Origin: Parabacteroides merdae ATCC 43184
Lineage (GTDB): Bacteria > Bacteroidota > Bacteroidia > Bacteroidales > Tannerellaceae
Direction: 5' to 3'
Length of the DNA: 64,000 nucleotides
Assembly: GCF_025151215.1 (NCBI RefSeq)
Contig: NZ_CP102286.1
Location: 2,046,001 to 2,110,000 of the forward strand
In this document: piece after piece, positions 63,101 through 64,000 of the stretch
How positions within the stretch are numbered: the stretch's first letter is position 1
Layout: each line of letters starts with the position of its first letter
Notes under the pieces: generated by a model
What the model was told of the DNA's origin: nothing
The model's input: the letters and a program-made list of their open reading frames with translations, nothing else
Databases searched by the model: none
Program-made: the position numbers and the translations under genes

Positions 63101-63623
63101 CATAATTCATTTCCCGGAAAGTCAAGCCGGTCGCATCTTGGAACAGTTTTTCGCAGGCACTCCAATATATCTTCCAGTCCGTCTCTTCGGTATCGAACTC
63201 GCTCAAGAGCCGGTCCACATTCGAAAGGGATGCAATCGTTCTGTCATTGCGCGCATTCGGAGACAAAAACTTACGGACAAAAACCGGAATACGTTCAGAC
63301 TTGTTGTCGCAGACCTGAAAAGTGCCGTCCGGCAACAATGTCGCGGAAATCAGGAAGGGGTACTCCGGAGTATTCTGTCCGGAAGCCCACCCGTTTTCGT
63401 ACTCAGGAAGAAAGACACAAGGAGCAATCTGTATTTTACGTTTCTCGTCATCCGTCTTTTGCTTCCCTTTCGGGAAAAGCAAGGGAATGTCTTTGCGAAG
63501 TATAAATTCCGGAACCTTGTCACCTATCCGCAATGTAACCCGCGCTTCTTTCTTTAGCGACCTGCTCCTTCGTTCGGCATCCAGCAGGCAGTTTTTCCAG
63601 TATTTCAGTAGTTTTTTGTCCAT
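60135..63623 (-). CDS. SF1 helicase fused to a PLD-family nuclease domain (Mokosh type II-like)
   Basis: A 1162-residue cytoplasmic protein. A superfamily I (COG1112/UPF1-like) helicase core has Walker A GPPGTGKT (271-278), Walker B LLIVDESGQ (577-585), motif III GDVEQ (604-608), motif V GTVHSLQGAQ (793-802) and motif VI NVAVSRAQ (831-838). A phospholipase D domain follows with H988-N-K990 and G1002-S-F-N1005. The last 90 residues include a SANT/Myb-like stretch YETWSDEECRILQDFM. A single fused COG1112 helicase-PLD protein is the design of the type II Mokosh anti-phage system (MkoC). The ATG at 63623 is chosen over an upstream in-frame codon because the upstream gene extends into that space. 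Confidence 0.85.
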   Translation of the reverse strand: MDKKLLKYWKNCLLDAERRSRSLKKEARVTLRIGDKVPEFILRKDIPLLFPKGKQKTDDEKRKIQIAPCVFLPEYENGWASGQNTPEYPFLISATLLPDGTFQVCDNKSERIPVFVRKFLSPNARNDRTIASLSNVDRLLSEFDTEETDWKIYWSACEKLFQDATGLTFREMNYADKPEIIVVKAPGRGMAQKIINLYDKLLESKSSHPLLELLIRKKLETLLPVPDRQQVYCNKDHWAQMSGEFPLSVSQRETLAMYTDPDSSDIFAVNGPPGTGKTTFLQTVIANRIVHAVLEHPDDQDIIVASSANNQAITNILKDFKIEQPSGDKPANLLTLRWLPGLDTLGLYLSGKDEQKDQYKMMFNTKGEGFPNDYDDPARLEEYRGFYLEHFNRFFQTSCRDEVACQRFLRRQMRKMRDEIGTCLNVASLKQYGKEMADKGFLSKLLRKFQKHPSYEDVICGWEQTEDFKACYDKLVANPEYNALPYTEDMAVRLDISYRYLLFWYAIHDREAEFIRRLAGCDKEGETRGREDYTERLKRLACVMPVFISTFHSLPKYMVCADNGEWDAPLYDAIDLLIVDESGQVSPELAIPSFSLAKQAILVGDVEQIEPIWSISDEYSSINLKRFGLVSSESDDRYAFLHENGFLSSSGSIMKMARKSCSFEVAGERGAFLTEHRRCLDPIIAYCNDYVYHGRLLPKKGNKVKYKDLPPKGYVHVNGVSEKGATGSVLNRAEAAAIVSWLETEKDKLESAYKEPIRKIVAVVTPFKAQEEIIRSLAEQSPEAEAFAGMTIGTVHSLQGAQCPVVIFSSVNSPGDASFFMEQGGKYNMLNVAVSRAQYHFLVFGNMNIFHPERNTPVGNLAKWLFDDPANEVSGNFIYRQKEPLCRYQPAERLSTLKEHTGLLRQAFKDATKRLLIVSPFISIQAIEHDNLIPLMREAVERGVEVVVYSDFRLDCDKQTGVLRKEAVAGRKALTENGVKLILLKGIHNKSLAIDDSVLVEGSFNWLSARRNGSYSRHECSVKLISPEAAKHISNLRKELGAIEPESVLFEPIPVSVTKQEQVGNKICPSFFDADPVNNCTDEDLAGFKKRIRQLGIKKTDVSESIMRVRKQYPRHYETWSDEECRILQDFMQKTNDLNLFCSCFQRTPGSIRIKVEGMNQN

Positions 63624-63652
63624 TCGATCAGTAAGCCGTTTGTTGTCTCTTT

Positions 63653-64000
63653 CTATTTCTTTTCCCGGACGGTTATATGAAAACAACCTTGCTTGCGTTC
63701 GTGTTTGACATAGCAACGCTCTTCCCGTTTCAAATCACGCAAAACCATTGCCAATACCATTTTCAACCGGTCTTTGTCGATATTCAGAGTATCGCTCTCG
63801 TCTACTTTGGTATAACGGGCCCAGGAGACATCAAAAGTCGTTCCGTAGCGGTGGGCCGAGTTTTGGGAGGAATTGGTATTTCTCTTTTTCAGGTTCTTGA
63901 CATCATCGACCGTACGGGTGACACTGGTCACTTTGATTTTATAGACCGAAGCATTCAGATTGCGTAAGGAATCCTGGAAATTATGCCCGATATCTTCCAG
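63653..64000 (-). CDS. DUF5715-family protein, C-terminal part (5' end outside window)
   Basis: The last 115 codons of a gene whose start lies beyond the window. The segment SAHRYGTTFDVSWARYTKVDE resembles M15/VanY-like peptidases, where His and Asp bind zinc, and the tail CYVKHERKQGCFHITVREKK fits DUF5715. A periplasmic cell-wall role is possible. It ends 29 bp before the helicase-PLD start on the same strand, so the two could be co-transcribed. Confidence 0.72.
   Translation of the reverse strand: MEDIGHNFQDSLRNLNASVYKIKVTSVTRTVDDVKNLKKRNTNSSQNSAHRYGTTFDVSWARYTKVDESDTLNIDKDRLKMVLAMVLRDLKREERCYVKHERKQGCFHITVREKK

Overview
The window reads as a chromosomal segment of a gut Bacteroidales bacterium, most likely Parabacteroides or a close relative. 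The evidence is two SusC/SusD outer-membrane import pairs, an ECF sigma/FecR pair, TAnnTTTG-type promoters, many lipoproteins with a Cys lipobox, Bacteroidota-specific families (DUF4469, DUF4153, DUF6057, DUF5715) and moderate GC. I see no rRNA, tRNA, CRISPR array, prophage or insertion sequence.

Layout. 1-2012: end of a diacylglycerol/undecaprenol kinase gene, a small protein, a PAP2 phosphatase and an HU-like DNA-binding protein. 2016-2152: a symmetric hairpin array. 2200-9468 (minus): a six-gene MacB/FtsX-type ABC export operon (adaptor, two pairs of permeases, ATPase). It has two near-consensus sigma-54 promoters, each with an upstream TGTYC-N6-GRACA dyad. 9674-14519: a PepSY-like lipoprotein, a GH2 beta-galactosidase and a C4-dicarboxylate transporter. 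14551-17830 (minus): a sigma-54-dependent response regulator and sensor kinase that may control the export operon. 17997-23340: OmpA-like lipoprotein, sugar MFS transporter, DUF4153 membrane protein, Hsp20 and ferritin. 23392-27112 (minus): SGNH hydrolase and a glycine-betaine ABC importer. 27407-32513 (minus): TonB-dependent receptor, beta-helix lipoprotein and metallophosphoesterase. 32705-33985: an M64 peptidase. 34200-42322 (minus): SusC/SusD with DUF6057 and a beta-propeller lipoprotein carrying CxxCH. 42495-42851: a 29-bp inverted repeat pair enclosing outward-facing promoter elements, a strong candidate for a phase-variable switch of the adjacent susC. 43523-45943: pirin and a Tritrichomonas-type IMP dehydrogenase. 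46029-59576 (minus): a polysaccharide utilization locus controlled by ECF sigma and FecR, with two GH43, one GH116 and a phosphodiesterase. 59729-64000: thioredoxin, a fused SF1 helicase-PLD protein resembling the type II Mokosh anti-phage protein, and a partial DUF5715 gene.

How the parts work together. The two Sus-type loci take up glycans across the outer membrane. One looks controlled by DNA inversion and the other by transmembrane ECF/anti-sigma signalling. The export operon and the two-component system probably form an envelope-stress circuit. The strongest candidates for undescribed biology are the invertible promoter, the sigma-54/UAS circuit, the nested hairpin array and the solitary helicase-PLD protein.
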